A stretch of DNA of 64,000 bases, taken from Vitis vinifera (taxonomy: Eukaryota > Streptophyta > Magnoliopsida > Vitales > Vitaceae). This document shows positions 47,601 through 59,499 of this stretch, in pieces. The position numbers and the translations under genes are program-made. The stretch lies in contig NC_081820.1 in the NCBI RefSeq assembly GCF_030704535.1, forward strand, positions 20,773,001-20,837,000. The letters are read 5' to 3'. Under the pieces are notes generated by a model. It had not been told where the DNA came from and did no database searches. It saw only the letters and a program-made list of their open reading frames with translations. The first letter of the stretch is position 1, and the number at the start of each line of letters is the position of its first letter.

Positions 47601-48175
47601 AATATTTTACTAAATGTATGTCATATTTTTATTTTTATTTTTATGGTTGAAAAGTACAAATGATTGACAAATAAGTAGGTGTCAACCTAGTTGGGATGTA
47701 TTTATTTTGTAGTAATGTAAACTTTTCCCACATTTTTAAATGTAATGTATATATTCAATAAATAAAATAGTAAACAATGAATATTTTTATTAATGTAACA
47801 TTTTCTATTTCTTGAATATTTTTTTTAATATATATATATATTTTTTAAAGTGGCGGGCCTACGGGCCGACCCGCTGGGTCGGGCCGGACCTAATTTGGGG
47901 CCAGTGGCCCGGCCCATCCAAAAATGGGCTCGGGCCTGTCGGGCTTGGGCCGGGCCGCGGGCCACGGGCTTTTTGGAGACCCTTTGTTCAAATATAAAAA
48001 CAAAATTAGAAGTGTTTACCAAGTCATGGGAGGTATGGTTGTTCGCCAACTTTGAAAGAAAAAAAGTAAATTTTTTTTCATATAAAAAATAATGATAAAT
48101 TAATATCAATTATTGAAGGCATCTGATTAAATTAATATCTTTTTACCTGCGCGAATCTCAATCATATCAGCGCAT

Positions 48176-48181
48176 CACGTG
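48176..48181. promoter_or_regulatory. G-box CACGTG upstream of P450 copy 2
   Basis: A CACGTG palindrome, a known bZIP/bHLH binding site, about 230 bp upstream of the ATG. It is a single short match, so chance is possible. Confidence 0.35.
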
Positions 48182-48326
48182 CAAGGCGTACAATTCGAAA
48201 CAAATTAATTTTAAAAATGTTCAAAGGGAGGTTTCTTGACAAATAAGACGGTATCATTTTGATGAAAAAAAGAAAAAAGAAAATTGCAGATACCAAATCC
48301 ACTTAATTATCATTTGGATTTAAATC

Positions 48327-48350
48327 CTTCCCTTTTTCTCTTTTGCCAAA
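48327..48350 (+). promoter_or_regulatory. Shared P450 upstream motif (copy 2)
   Basis: CCTTCCCTTTTTCTCTTTTG then CCAAAC, about 60-80 bp upstream of the ATG at 48409; followed by GAATCACTCACAGTATTGCG, also shared with copy 3. Confidence 0.55.
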
Positions 48351-48408
48351 CACTTTTTTAGAATCACTCACAGTATTGCGGTATCGAGGCATTATTTTCG
48401 TCAATACC

Positions 48409-50002
48409 ATGGATCCAGACACGGTCACAGCAGATATCAGTATCTTCTCCTTCTTGTACGCTCTTCTTTTGCTACCATTTTTGGTCATCCTCAAGCACAT
48501 TTTCCTCAAACCTCCACCACTTCCACCAGGTCCATATCCATGGCCTATTATCGGAAACCTCCTTCAAATGGGGAAGAACCCTCATGCCAAACTAGCCAAC
48601 CTCGCCAAACTCCATGGCCCACTCATGTCCCTCCGCCTCGGTACACAACTGATGGTGGTGGCGTCCTCGCCTGCAGCAGCAATGGAAGTACTCAAGACCC
48701 ATGACCGGGCCCTCTCTGGCCGGTACCTCAGTAGCTCAGTTCCAGTGAAGAACCCTAAACTCAACCATTTGTCAATAGTGTTTGCCAAGGACTGCAATAC
48801 AAACTGGAAGAATTTGAGAGCTATTTGCCGGATGGAGCTGTTTTCGGGCAAAGCAATGGAGTCTCAGGTGGAGTTGAGGGAGAGGAAGGTGACGGAGTTG
48901 GTGGAGTTTTTGGCAACAAAGGAAGGTGAAGTAGTGAAGGTTATGGATCTAGTGTTTACTACTATTTGTAATATACTAAGCAATAAATTTTTCTCAATGG
49001 ATCTTTGCGATTTTGAGGATGAGGGTAGAGTTGGGGGAGCATTGAAGGATCTCATACATAAGAATGCAGAATTCGGCGCTACTCCAAATTTATCAGATTA
49101 TTATCCTATATTGGGTGGATTGGATATCCAGGGTATTAACAGGAAAGCCAAGGAGATGTTTGAGAGGATTCCCACTACTTGGGAGGACATTCTCAAAGAA
49201 AGAAGAACGCAAAGGAGTAATAGATCCAGCCATCGAGACTTCTTGGAGGCTCTGTTAGAAATTGGGTTTGAAGATGATCAGATCAACCAAGTGATTCTGG
49301 TTAGAACAACCCTTCTTACACACACAAATTATTATAGTTATAAGTCGTTTCTCTTACTGGTTAAATCCTTGATTTACCTCTTCATCATCTCTGCAGGAGC
49401 TGTTCAGTGCTGGGGCAGAAACTAGTAGTTTGACGGTAGAATGGGCAATGGCAGAACTGATAAGAAACCAAGACGCCATGGATAAACTCCGCGGAGAACT
49501 CAGACAAATAGTCGGTGAATCTCCAGTAAGAGAATCCCATTTGCCTCGTCTGCCCTATCTCCAAGCCTGTGTGAAAGAGGCACTGAGATTACACCCTCCA
49601 GCACCACTACTCCTTCCTCACCTTGCCGCGGAAACATGCCAAGTCATGGGCTACACAATTCCGAAAGACTCGCAAATATTTGTGAACATTTGGGCGATGG
49701 CGAGAGACCCCAAGATTTGGGATGACCCATTGAGCTTTAAACCAGAAAGGTTTCTGGATTCAAAGTTGGACTTCAAGGGAAATGATTTCGAGTATATACC
49801 ATTTGGCGCAGGAAGGAGAATATGCCCAGGATTGGCTTTGGGTGGTAGGCAAGTTCCCCTGATCCTAGCGACGTTTGTCCACTTATTTGGTTGGTCCCTT
49901 CCGGGCAACATGGACTCTGCCCAGCTAGACATGGAGGAATGGTTGGTTATTACATTGAGGAAGGAACAGCCGCTACGCCTTGTTCCTAGGGTTAGAAAAT
50001 AG
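48409..50002 (+). CDS. Cytochrome P450, CYP71 clan (CYP80/CYP76-like), copy 2
   Basis: Exons 48409-49299 and 49397-50002, phase-0 intron of 97 bp at the same site as its neighbours; 498 aa. The start MDPDTVTADISIFSFLYALLLL is chosen because it aligns with copy 3; an in-frame ATG at 48343 would add 22 unconserved residues. Parts: membrane anchor (about 10-35), PPLPPGPYPWPIIGN hinge, I-helix AGAETSS, K-helix EALR, PERF, heme loop FGAGRRICPG (Cys about 440), tail LRLVPRVRK. No damage seen. A microsomal monooxygenase of specialised metabolism is expected; similarity to coclaurine-type CYP80B is only family level. It is closer to copy 3 than to copy 1 in the N-terminus (ADIS, PPPLPPG, LAKLHGPLMSLRLGTQLMVVASSP). 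Confidence 0.94.
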
Positions 50003-51569
50003 TTGTGTGCTGTGTGGCATGTATCTGAGGGTGGGTTAGTTTTCTGGGTTCTATGTAATTCGAATGTTTCTGAATATCAATAATAGGTCTAAGCTTCATA
50101 TCATTTTCATGTATAAAAGGATTTCTTGAGCCTGTTTGAATTGGCTTTTCGAAAGCCAAAAATCAGTTTTTAAAAATCTAAGTAAAATGTTTAATATAAG
50201 AATTTTATTTTAAAAATAAAAAATAAAAAATGTATGCAAAGTCAAAACTTCTTGTTTTTTTTTTAACAATTTATACATGTCTTATTAATTTTAATAATTT
50301 ACAAAAATCAATTTGTTAAAACTTTTTAAAAAGTTTTAAAATATTAGTCACATTTTTTATTTTTATGGAAAAAAATCGATAGTTTTAATAAAATAAATAT
50401 ATACAGTAAATTTTAGAAATTAAATAAGATTTTTTTTTATTATAAAAAAAAAACAAGAGTTTTACAAATAAAAGTTACAAATTCAATTAATTGGTTTCAC
50501 CAAAAGTTTTGAAAATATTTTCATAAAATGTTTAACAATTTAATTTTAAAAAAATTAAGTTTTCTTTCTCAAATAAAATAAAATTAGAAGAACGAAAGAT
50601 TTTTGTTATTTATGAATAGAACTGTACTAATTTTTTTGGGAAGATGTTTACTTTCTTTAAAGAACATCCCACGTGCTTTATACATCACTTAAAATGAAAG
50701 GACAAAGGCATCATTTGAAGGAATTAATTGAGTCTCTTCATTCTTCTTCCTATCTATTTGTGAGCCCTAAATTCCAATCACCCATAAACTCAATGCAAAC
50801 ATCGAAGGCCCTAAATCGATCAATGATATGGATTTCAACCTAAGAAGAAACATATCTTAATGATATGGATATTGTATCTATTACTTGTTATAATAACGTA
50901 CAGATCAAAGTAGGTCTTAATTTAATTTGTTTTGGATGCTTTTAATTAGAAACCTATAATTTTGAGCAACCCTTTTTCATATATTTGTTCAATTTGTTTT
51001 CAGTGCAGTCTGAGAACTAGTTCAATTGATGCTTTACGTAAACTGTGTGGTTGTTTATGAGTGGAGTTGCAAGTTTTTTCATTTATGTTATACTATATAA
51101 GGGCCGTAATTGTCACATGCTCTCTTATGTAATAAGCCAAAGAAGTTGGTGGTAGAGCATCCTTAACCCTTGGTAGTGACGTTTGTTTTTTGGTTAAATG
51201 AAAAGCGTCAAAATATTAACCAAGTACGTAACAAAAGTGAACTTGATTAATAAGTTCAGTTTAATTATGTTGTTTAATATTAAAATGTTACTTTTAGTTG
51301 AATAGAAAAATAAAATATCAATTTTTTTATTAAGTTAAAAAACAAACACCAACTTCCTTCCATTTCTTTCTCCTTCATTATTTTTGTCTTTTTTTTTTTA
51401 CTTGTTAGTTGATAGCAGTAGAGTTAATCTTCTTGAAAATTTGATGGTGTGAGTGATCGATCTTCATGGTTGGTCTTATTTGTCCCAATATGGCTTTGCC
51501 AATATTTCGCAAGGGGGCTTATTTGATTGGTCATTATAATCTTAGAGACATTATAAAGCAATTTGAGTA

Positions 51570-52055
51570 GAAAATCCTAAATGGTTGTTTGTAAAACTTG
51601 ATACTTATTCTTAATGACTTGAGTTGATTTCAATTTAAATTGTTTTTAAAATTTGAATTTAAAACTTATTATTATTATTATTATTTTACTTTATGTATTA
51701 TGGTTGTTTGGTAAAATTAAGTTAAAATTTATTCTAAATTATTAAATTGACATATTTCTTTTTATTAATTTATTCTCATTAACAGTAACTCATTTATTTT
51801 CATTAATTAAATTTATTTATAAAATATTCATATTAAAAATATTGTAAAATAGAAAAGATACCCATAAAATATTTATTATAAACTATGAGTAATAAAAGTA
51901 GAATCATAATTCTAAAATACACTCTTACCAAAGTAGGTAAATGGGGTGAAAATAATTTGAAATTAAGTATAAGATAACTATTTTGACTTAATGCTTAATG
52001 TTAAAAATAACTTTAAATTAAATTATTAAGTCATTTGATTAATCAAACACCCTAT
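51570..52055. mobile_element. MITE-like repeat A
   Basis: The left end (CTTGATACTTATTCTTAATG then ACTTGAGTTGATTT) and the inverted right end (AAATTATTAAGTCATTTGATT then AATCAAACACCC) are related. The interior is AT-rich. The words TTAATG(A)ACTTRA recur in the block at 52380-52820. Confidence 0.45.
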
Positions 52056-52379
52056 GTTTATAATGTGAGATAGACATCCAATGCTGATTTGACAAAAGAA
52101 TCATATTGAATCTGGGTTTATTTCCAATTTTGAAGAGGATTAAGAAACTTAAGGAATTTGGAAAGTTATTTCAATTTTACTTTATTCTAGTCTTTTTCCA
52201 ACACGAGTTTAGTTTGTCAATTTGGTTTCTAAAATGAGATTATGCCATCATATTTGTTGTCCTTATCCCTAGTAGAACCTTAAATAACAATAGATCTACA
52301 TATCATCAAATGATTAAATTACTCTTATGGACTCTAATATAGTGTGTATTTCAATCTAATTAGATTTCCAATTGTGATT

Positions 52380-52820
52380 TAAGGGGTATTTAGTAAAATT
52401 TAATACTTATTACTGAATGACTTAAATTGATTTTAAGTTAAATTATATAGAAGTTGATTTGAAATTTATTACTTAATTTTTACTTTTAAGTATTAAATTT
52501 GTTTGATAAAAATAACAAAAAGTTTATTCTAAATAATCAAATTGACATATTTATTTTCATAAATTCTAATTAGGGTAAAAAATGTTAAGTAACAATTGAA
52601 GTTATAGAACAGGAAAAGAGATCGTGAAGATAATTAAGATATATGGTGAAAAAAATTTTAAAATAAAGATATAAACTTAAAAATAATTTAATTATTTTTA
52701 TTTATTACTTAAAATTATTTTTAACTTTAAGTCATTCCATTAAATTATTTTATGAAACATATTTAATAACTTAAATTAAATTATTAAGTTACTAGTTATT
52801 AAGTTAGTTTACCTGACACA
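52380..52820. mobile_element. MITE-like repeat B, related to A
   Basis: It begins AAATTTAATACTTATTACTG then AATGACTTAAATTGATTT, and ends AATTAAATTATTAAGTTACT. Same family as 51570-52055 by shared words at both ends; non-coding. Confidence 0.45.
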
Positions 52821-53910
52821 TGGAAGTAGAATTTGTTTGTTTGTAATCTTTTGATATATAAACAATTAATTTATAGTAAAATTGTTAATATAGAGAGTGT
52901 AGATATTGTTACATTTTTAACAAGTATGACATTTGAACTTATTCAAAATAAAATTTATTATTTTAAACATACGCTAAAATACAAAATAGAATAAACACTG
53001 ATACAAGAAATAAAATAGAAAATAGAATAGACACTAATACAAGAAATAAAATAGAAAATTTTGTTTCTTTGTGTAACACGATAGGACAAAAATAAATATT
53101 AAATATGAGAAATAATTTTTATTTATTTTTATTATTTCCTTTTTATTTTTTAATTTAAATATAAAAAATATTTATTTATTTCATTTTGTAATGACCCAAA
53201 AGGAACTTGTTTCATTGACCACACTCACAAAATAAAATAATGATTAGTGCCCACTCAGTGGTTGTTAGATGTGATTCTTCACCAACATTGGGAAAAGACA
53301 TTTTTCAAGTAAAATCCAGAAAAAACTTATAAAATTTAGGTTTGGTATCGTGTATATAAAATAAGGATAAGTTAATATGAAAAATATATTGATATTATTT
53401 TGCTTAAAAAAATACCACTTGAAAGTGTTACCAACCAAAATATTTATTTAGAAAGAATTGTATTATATTGAAAACTTGTGATGGCAGCACCAAGAATCAA
53501 ACATGGAGACCACCCACCACGTTTACTTTGGCTTTTTTCAGTTTATTTATTTTACTTCCTGCGCAGATACCAATCACAAGTTGTTTATCCTGTAATTATA
53601 TTATATTAAAGTTATTTAAAAAAATAATTTAAGTATAAAATTTAAATTTTAAATTTAAATTTTTAAAAATAAATCCTTACATTAAAGTTTTCCCTTCAAA
53701 GGATAATTTTTTTATTCAACATCTCAGAAAGTATAACAAATTTGGAAATAATTTTAATCATAATATTTAATTTAAAAATATATATATATATTTTTATTTT
53801 TTCAGAATCCCCTTTAAAAGATGGACTTGGAAGCATAAAAACGGTGGACACAAACTCAACCCTCTTCATTCCAACTCAAATCTATTTCAACAATTTCATC
53901 GATTCAAACT

Positions 53911-53934
53911 TTCCCTTTTTCTCTCTTGCCAAAC
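53911..53934 (+). promoter_or_regulatory. Shared P450 upstream motif (copy 3)
   Basis: TTCCCTTTTTCTCTCTTGCC then AAAC, about 50-70 bp upstream of the ATG at 53984; followed by GATTCACTGACAGTATTGC shared with copy 2. Confidence 0.55.
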
Positions 53935-53983
53935 GCACTTACAGATTCACTGACAGTATTGCAGCTTCATTTTCATCAACACT

Positions 53984-55558
53984 ATGGATTCAGACACAGT
54001 CACAGCAGATATCAGCCTCTCCTCTTTCGTATACGCTCTTCTTCTGCTACCATTTTTGCTCATTCTCAAGCATATTTTCTTGAAACCTCCACCACTTCCA
54101 CCGGGTCCATATCCATGGCCTATCATCGGAAACCTCCTCCAACTGGGGAAGAACCCTCATGTCAAACTCGCCAGCCTCGCCAAACTCCATGGCCCACTCA
54201 TGTCTCTACGCCTCGGTACACAGCTGATGGTGGTGGCATCCTCGCCTGCAGCAGCACTTGAAGTACTCAAGACCCATGACCGGACACTCTCTGGCCGGTA
54301 CGTAAGTAGTTCACTATCAGTCAAGGACCCTAAACTTAACCATTTGTCACTAGCGTTTGCCAAGGAGTGCACCAACAACTGGAAGAATCTAAGAACCATT
54401 TGCCGGACGGAGATGTTTTCAGGCAAAGCAATGGAGTCTCATGTGGAGTTGAGGGAGAGGAAGGTGATGGAGTTGGTGGAGTTTTTGGCAACAAAGGAAG
54501 GTGAAGTGGTCAAGGTTATGGATCTAGTGTTTACTACTATTTGTAATATACTGAGCAATACGTTTTTTTCAATGGACCTTTGTGATTTTGAGCGTGAGGG
54601 TTTGAAGGATTTCATCTATAGAGCTGCAGAGTTGGGGGCTACTCCAAATCTATCAGACTTTTATCCTATATTGGACGGATTGAATCTGCACGGTTCTAAG
54701 AAGAAATCCAAGGAGGCGCTGGGGAGGATTCTCGCTACTTGGGAGGGGACTCTCAAAGAAAGAAGGAAGCAAAAGAATCCTGGTTCCAGCCATCGAGACC
54801 TCTTGGAGGCTTTTTTAGAAATTAGGTTTGAAGATGATCAGATCAACCAAGTGATTCTGGTTAGAGAAACTCTCTTCCACACACAAATTATTAGTCATAA
54901 CTGGTTTCACTTCTAGTTATTATGACTTGAATTTACTTCTTCATCTCTGCAGGAGCTCTTCAGTGCCGGGGCAGACACTAGCACATTGACAATAGAATGG
55001 GCAATTACACAGCTGATTAGAAACCCAGATGTCATGTATAAACTTCGAGATGAACTCACAAAAATAATCGGTGAATCTCCAGTAAGAGAGTCCCATTTGC
55101 CTCATCTGCCCTATCTCCAAGCCTGTGTGAAAGAGACCCTGAGATTGCATCCTCCAGCACCACTACTCCTTCCTCACCGAGCCATGGAGACATGCCAAGT
55201 CATGGGCTACACAATTCCAAAAGACTCCCAAGTATTTGTGAACATTTGGGCTATGGGGAGAGACCCCAAGGTTTGGGATGACCCATTGAGCTTCACACCA
55301 GAAAGGTTTCTGGATTCAAAGTTGGAATTCAAGGGAAATGATTTCGAATATATACCATTTGGGGCAGGGAGGAGAATCTGTCCAGGAATGGCTTTGGGTG
55401 CTAGGCAAGTTCCCTTGGTTCTTGCAACGTTGGTCCACTTGTTTGATTGGTCTCTTCCGGACAATATGGACTCCGCCCAAATAGACATGGAGGAGTGGTT
55501 GGTTATTACATTGAGGAAGGAAAATCCACTGCGCCTTGTTCCTAAGGTTAGAAAATAA
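53984..55558 (+). CDS. Cytochrome P450, CYP71 clan (CYP80/CYP76-like), copy 3
   Basis: Exons 53984-54859 and 54953-55558, phase-0 intron of 93 bp; 493 aa. The start MDSDTVTADISLSSFVYALLLL aligns with copy 2. Membrane anchor (about 10-35), hinge PPPLPPGPYPWPIIGN, I-helix AGADTST, K-helix ETLR, PERF, heme loop FGAGRRICPGMALG (Cys about 435), tail LRLVPKVRK. It lacks about five residues after the SMDLCDFE stretch compared with copy 2, in a variable loop before GATPNLSDFYPIL, so fold damage is not expected. The I-helix acid is Asp where copies 1 and 2 have Glu. That and changed residues around it (TIEWAITQL versus TVEWAMAEL) could shift substrate or coupling. Otherwise intact. Confidence 0.94.
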
Positions 55559-55599
55559 TTGTGGGGGCATGTATGAGGGGGTTACTAGTTTCCTGGATC

Positions 55600-56310
55600 T
55601 CTTAATTTCAATGTTGTTTTATGTAAGATCAATCTTATGGCATCCTTATAACCAGCTCATTTTGTGTCTTATATTAGTACTTCATCAAGAATTATGGCCT
55701 CTGTGATCATGAGGATGTCGCTCAAACATCAACTTATTTTACTGATTTGAAATAGTTCCATGACTTCATATATCTCTAGCGGGTTTTTCTAAGTGTTGAA
55801 TAGTTAATATTAAAGAGTCAGTCAGAAGACCGTTAACTTTTTATCATTTTTGTTTGTATTATACTCGTTTTTGTCATATTAATTAGATGGTTACGTCTTG
55901 CTTAATTATTGTTAGAACTTAAATATTCTACAAATGACTATATTTCCTATTTAGTAATGCATAAAAGTCAATTTACAATAAACTTTGATATGGAATGAGA
56001 TTTAGGTTGAGAGTTTCCCAGAGTTCTCAAATATTTCTCTTTGATGTTTTTTATAATCCTTATATTTGGTTGGGAATATTTTAAAAAATAATTTTTTAAA
56101 ATCAATTTTTGAGAATGATTCTTAAAAATAATAGAGATGGGAAGGGTTTAAGATTAGGATTAGGCTTCAGGTTAGACAAGTTTTTAATTATCTTCCATTC
56201 TCTAAAAAGAAACCCTAGTCATTATTCCCTAAAGGAAGAGAAGAGACCACATTTCTTTTGTGCCTAGATTTGGAGAGAGCCGTCCGGTATATGGAAGACT
56301 CAGCTTGCTC
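55600..56310. other. Region downstream of P450 copy 3, no gene seen
   Basis: Probable 3' UTR to about 55650, then AT-rich DNA. A TTGGTTGGGAATATTTTAAA stretch near 56068 resembles a MITE edge. Confidence 0.4.
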
Positions 56311-56317
56311 TTATATA

Positions 56318-56625
56318 TATATATATATATAAGCGCTTTAGTGTTGTATGTAAAACATGTTAAATCATTTTTGAGGATGTGCTAACTTGGTTTTATATAT
56401 ATATAGGAGCTCTAGTGTTGTATGTAAAACATGTTAGATCATTTTTGAGGATGTGCTAACTTGGTTTTATAGGGTTTCAAATTTCTCCACACTAGTGCCC
56501 ACTCGGTCATATATATATATAAGAGTTCTAGTGTTGTAAGTAAAACATGTTAGATCATTTTTGAGGATGTGCTAACTTGGTTTTATGGGGCTTCAAATTT
56601 CTCCACACGCTTGCCCACTCAGTCA
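56318..56625. repeat. Minisatellite of three units with TA runs
   Basis: Three tandem copies of a unit containing CTAGTGTTGTATGTAAAACA, then TGTTAGATCATTTTTGAGGA, then TGTGCTAACTTGGTTTTAT. The first is cut short (about 75 bp). The second and third (about 115 bp) continue through GGGTTTCAAATTTCTCCACA to GCCCACTCGGTCAT. A (TA)n run starts the array and also the second and third units. Confidence 0.9.
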
Positions 56626-56639
56626 TTTTTGCTCAATGA

Positions 56640-59400
56640 TTCATTTGGTTGCTAAGAAACTATAGGAAAAGGAAAAGGAAAACTTCAAACTTGATAATAG
56701 TCCAAATTTTCTTTTATTTTCAACCAAATAGACCATAAATATAATAAGGTGATTGGGGATGTTCATAATAGGAATTAGTCTACCTCTTCTGTTTATACTT
56801 CTAAGTTCATACAATTTGATCAATACTTATTCCATTCTTTCTAATATTAACTACTATAATTTGGTTTAATGAGTTAAGTTTTATCTTGTTTCTTCTTCTT
56901 TTTCTTTTTATCATTTTTTTTTTCTCTAAGAAGGATGTATGACAGTTTCCCCATTTATTAAAAATGAAAATTCAATCTTATTAGAAGAGATGTTGGTCTA
57001 TAGGTTATATTTGCACATGGAAGCGCATGGTTCAAAGTTGGGAAGCTTTTGTACGAAATGGATGAGTGTTGTTCAAAGCATTCAGGTTTTGTTTGAAGTG
57101 CATATGGGTTTTTTGAAATCTAGGGTTTATAAATAAAACTTCTACCATTTTGATTGATGTCACATTTTGCATGGTAATGAGGACAACAATCATATCTTAA
57201 GCTTGATTCTAATGTTAAATGTATCACTTAACTAGTCAATTATATGCTAGCTTGCATGTGTTCGGTTTACTCATATTTTCCATTAATTGTTGATGTAAGT
57301 TATTTTCATAAATAATGATGGTCTTGGAAACCTTTTGGGATATCTAGAATGCAAGAATAATTAAGGTATGAGGTGGAGTTGAAGAATCAAAGTCCCATGA
57401 ATATTATTGTAGTCTTATTTCAACCAATAAAAAGTTTTACGCTTGTTGAGAGGGTTAGAGATGTCGAAATAAGCTCAAGTAAATTTTATTAAATTTTAGA
57501 TTCACCAATTTTAAGAAATTGGGACATTGTTTGCATATGTGAAAGAAATCAGAAAATAATGATAAAAAAAAAAAAAAGGAAAAGTGCTGAAGGAGCTGAG
57601 ATGTATTCTGCCAAAAATGGCACCACAGTGATGCTTACCTCATATCCTGGACCTGTTTCTAAGTTCTACTGCCATTTTGAGCAGAAACGTTCCCTCTACT
57701 ATTAAAAATTAAAACAGCATCACCCTATTACTTAATGTCATTTTCTCCAACATTGCTGTCATTTTTGTTCTAGAACCTTGAGAACATACATGACCCACAA
57801 TTTTTTGGACTTTTCTTAAGACAACATTGAATCTCTCACTTTATTTTTTGATATGTCCATATGGTATCTGACTTAGGGCATCAATGGAGCACTCATAAAA
57901 AACCATTTTGCAACTTGTCTTCTTCTTCCTTTTCTTTTGGAAAGCTCTAGGGAAAGGAGACATTTTCCACAGTACTCTTTTGCCTGATGTCTTTCACATT
58001 TTATTGCTTTGTAATATCTGAAACTTCTTTCCTTTTATTAGACTTGGATGTACTTACTTCTAAACTTTGATTTAATGCAATATTGAAGTTAAATCTTGGA
58101 TTTTAATGATGATTTTCTTATGTTTTGTTTTTTATCTTGATGTTGACTTCATTTTCATGTCTTTTGAGTATAGATAGATTAAGCTAAGGAGAAGGCGGTT
58201 TTTAGGGCCTCCCTTGCATCTATGAAATGACCCTAAAATTTTAGATGATTAATGACTTATTCATCTTAATTATAAATTGTATTTGTCTATTCTTAATTAG
58301 AATGTCATGCCTTAATTCACATGAAAATTGGAGTTTAGGGACACCTTTAAAAGTTCTCAAGTGTTTAATGGTAAAAGCCATTTTAACTTAAGAAGACCAT
58401 TATTGAGCACTAATGTTATAATTTGGCAAGTAAATGAGTTGTGGGGCCTTTAAGGATTTTACAAGAAGGTCCAACTCACAAGTTTGAAGTATTAGGTTTA
58501 ATTAAAATGTACTTGTGTTAAAAATTCTCCAATTGAGACCTATAGATAATCTCGGTTGTGTTAGTTTTAATTGAGGGGTTTTTATGAAAAAAAGTTTTTT
58601 CCTTAATCCTAAAAGTATCAAATTCTTAATTATTTGACTACTGTGGGGAAATATGTTGTGTTACTATGCCTTCTTGAATGATAATGTTTGATTTTCTTTA
58701 CTACCTTATTTACTTGAGACTAGAAAAGTTTAGGCTGACGGTGGCGATTGGTACCTAAGTATGCGCATTTAGAGAGGATAAATAATGTGTATTATATAAG
58801 ACATGAAACACTAATCAGTTTCTTTAGCTTGAATTTATGCTAGTACCAAATCTTGAGGACTAATGTGCTATTTAAGTAAAAAGGCATAAACGGGAGAATA
58901 AAGGTGAAATTGGAGCAAACTGCAGATGCAAGATGAAATGAGGTTGAAACCATGCTAAAAATATGAGACTCCACACTTGTGAAGAGGAATGGAAGCAAGG
59001 AAAGGTATGAAAATCAAGTCAAATTGATGAAAAAAAGCAAGAAGAGGCTAAATATGAGAGAATCATGAATACCAGTGCATTATTTTGAAATTTCAAATTG
59101 GAGACATGTAAAAAATGAAGAAAAATGCAAATGAATGAAAAACAATACATCACTTTGAAATTTTGAAGTGGGGAATATCCATTTAAAAGTAGGAAGAAAT
59201 GACAAAAAGCTATCACAAAAGATGAATTTGAAAATTTTGAATTGAGCAAGGCCAATTCGAAATTATCACTCCTAGTTCAAAATCATTAAACTCAACTCAA
59301 AATCAAGGAAGCTTAGTTTGAAATTACTTTAGATATTTTAACATTTGACAATTTCTATGTACTTTCTGGATAATATTTCTCATTTATTTTGAAAAAAGTG
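56640..59400. other. Intergenic DNA, no gene recognised
   Basis: Short open frames only (for example 56939-57136) without family resemblance. From 58860 the sequence becomes A/G-rich with repeated TTTGAAATTT words, as in degraded LTR elements of uncertain type. Confidence 0.45.
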
Positions 59401-59499
59401 ACCAATACAAGGGTGTCATATTTCATTTTAGGTTTGCGGTATATATGCTTGTAAGGAATGCTAGATTACTTCATTCCTCATCCTAAATCTAGGTTAGTT

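Larger units (their letters stand above)
46465..47985 (+). mobile_element. hAT transposon derivative (1521 bp) encoding a BED-finger protein
   Basis: Ends CAAGGGTCTCC and GGAGACCCTTT are inverted repeats, flanked by a perfect 8 bp duplication GTTCAAAT at 46457-46464 and 47986-47993. Both are hAT hallmarks. Subterminal DNA is very GC-rich (repeated GGGCC, GCCCGGCCC) in contrast to the AT-rich interior. It carries one open frame (47214-47600) and a tRNA-like sequence (46667-46736, minus). Catalytic transposase domains are absent, so it is non-autonomous. Confidence 0.92.
50050..53700. other. AT-rich spacer between P450 copies 2 and 3
   Basis: No gene recognised. It contains a TTA microsatellite at about 51668-51688, MITE-like blocks described separately, and at 52970-53060 a 35 bp sequence repeated in tandem (ACTAATACAAGAAATAAAATAG-type words, given here in part). 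Confidence 0.55.

Noticed and set aside
47812-48109. Open frames rich in Gly, Pro, Arg on both strands
   Set aside because: They come from the GC-rich subterminal repeats of the hAT element, on both strands at once.
56318-56625. CRISPR-like array
   Set aside because: Spacers are TA runs and unit remnants, the repeats are far too long, and the DNA is plant nuclear.
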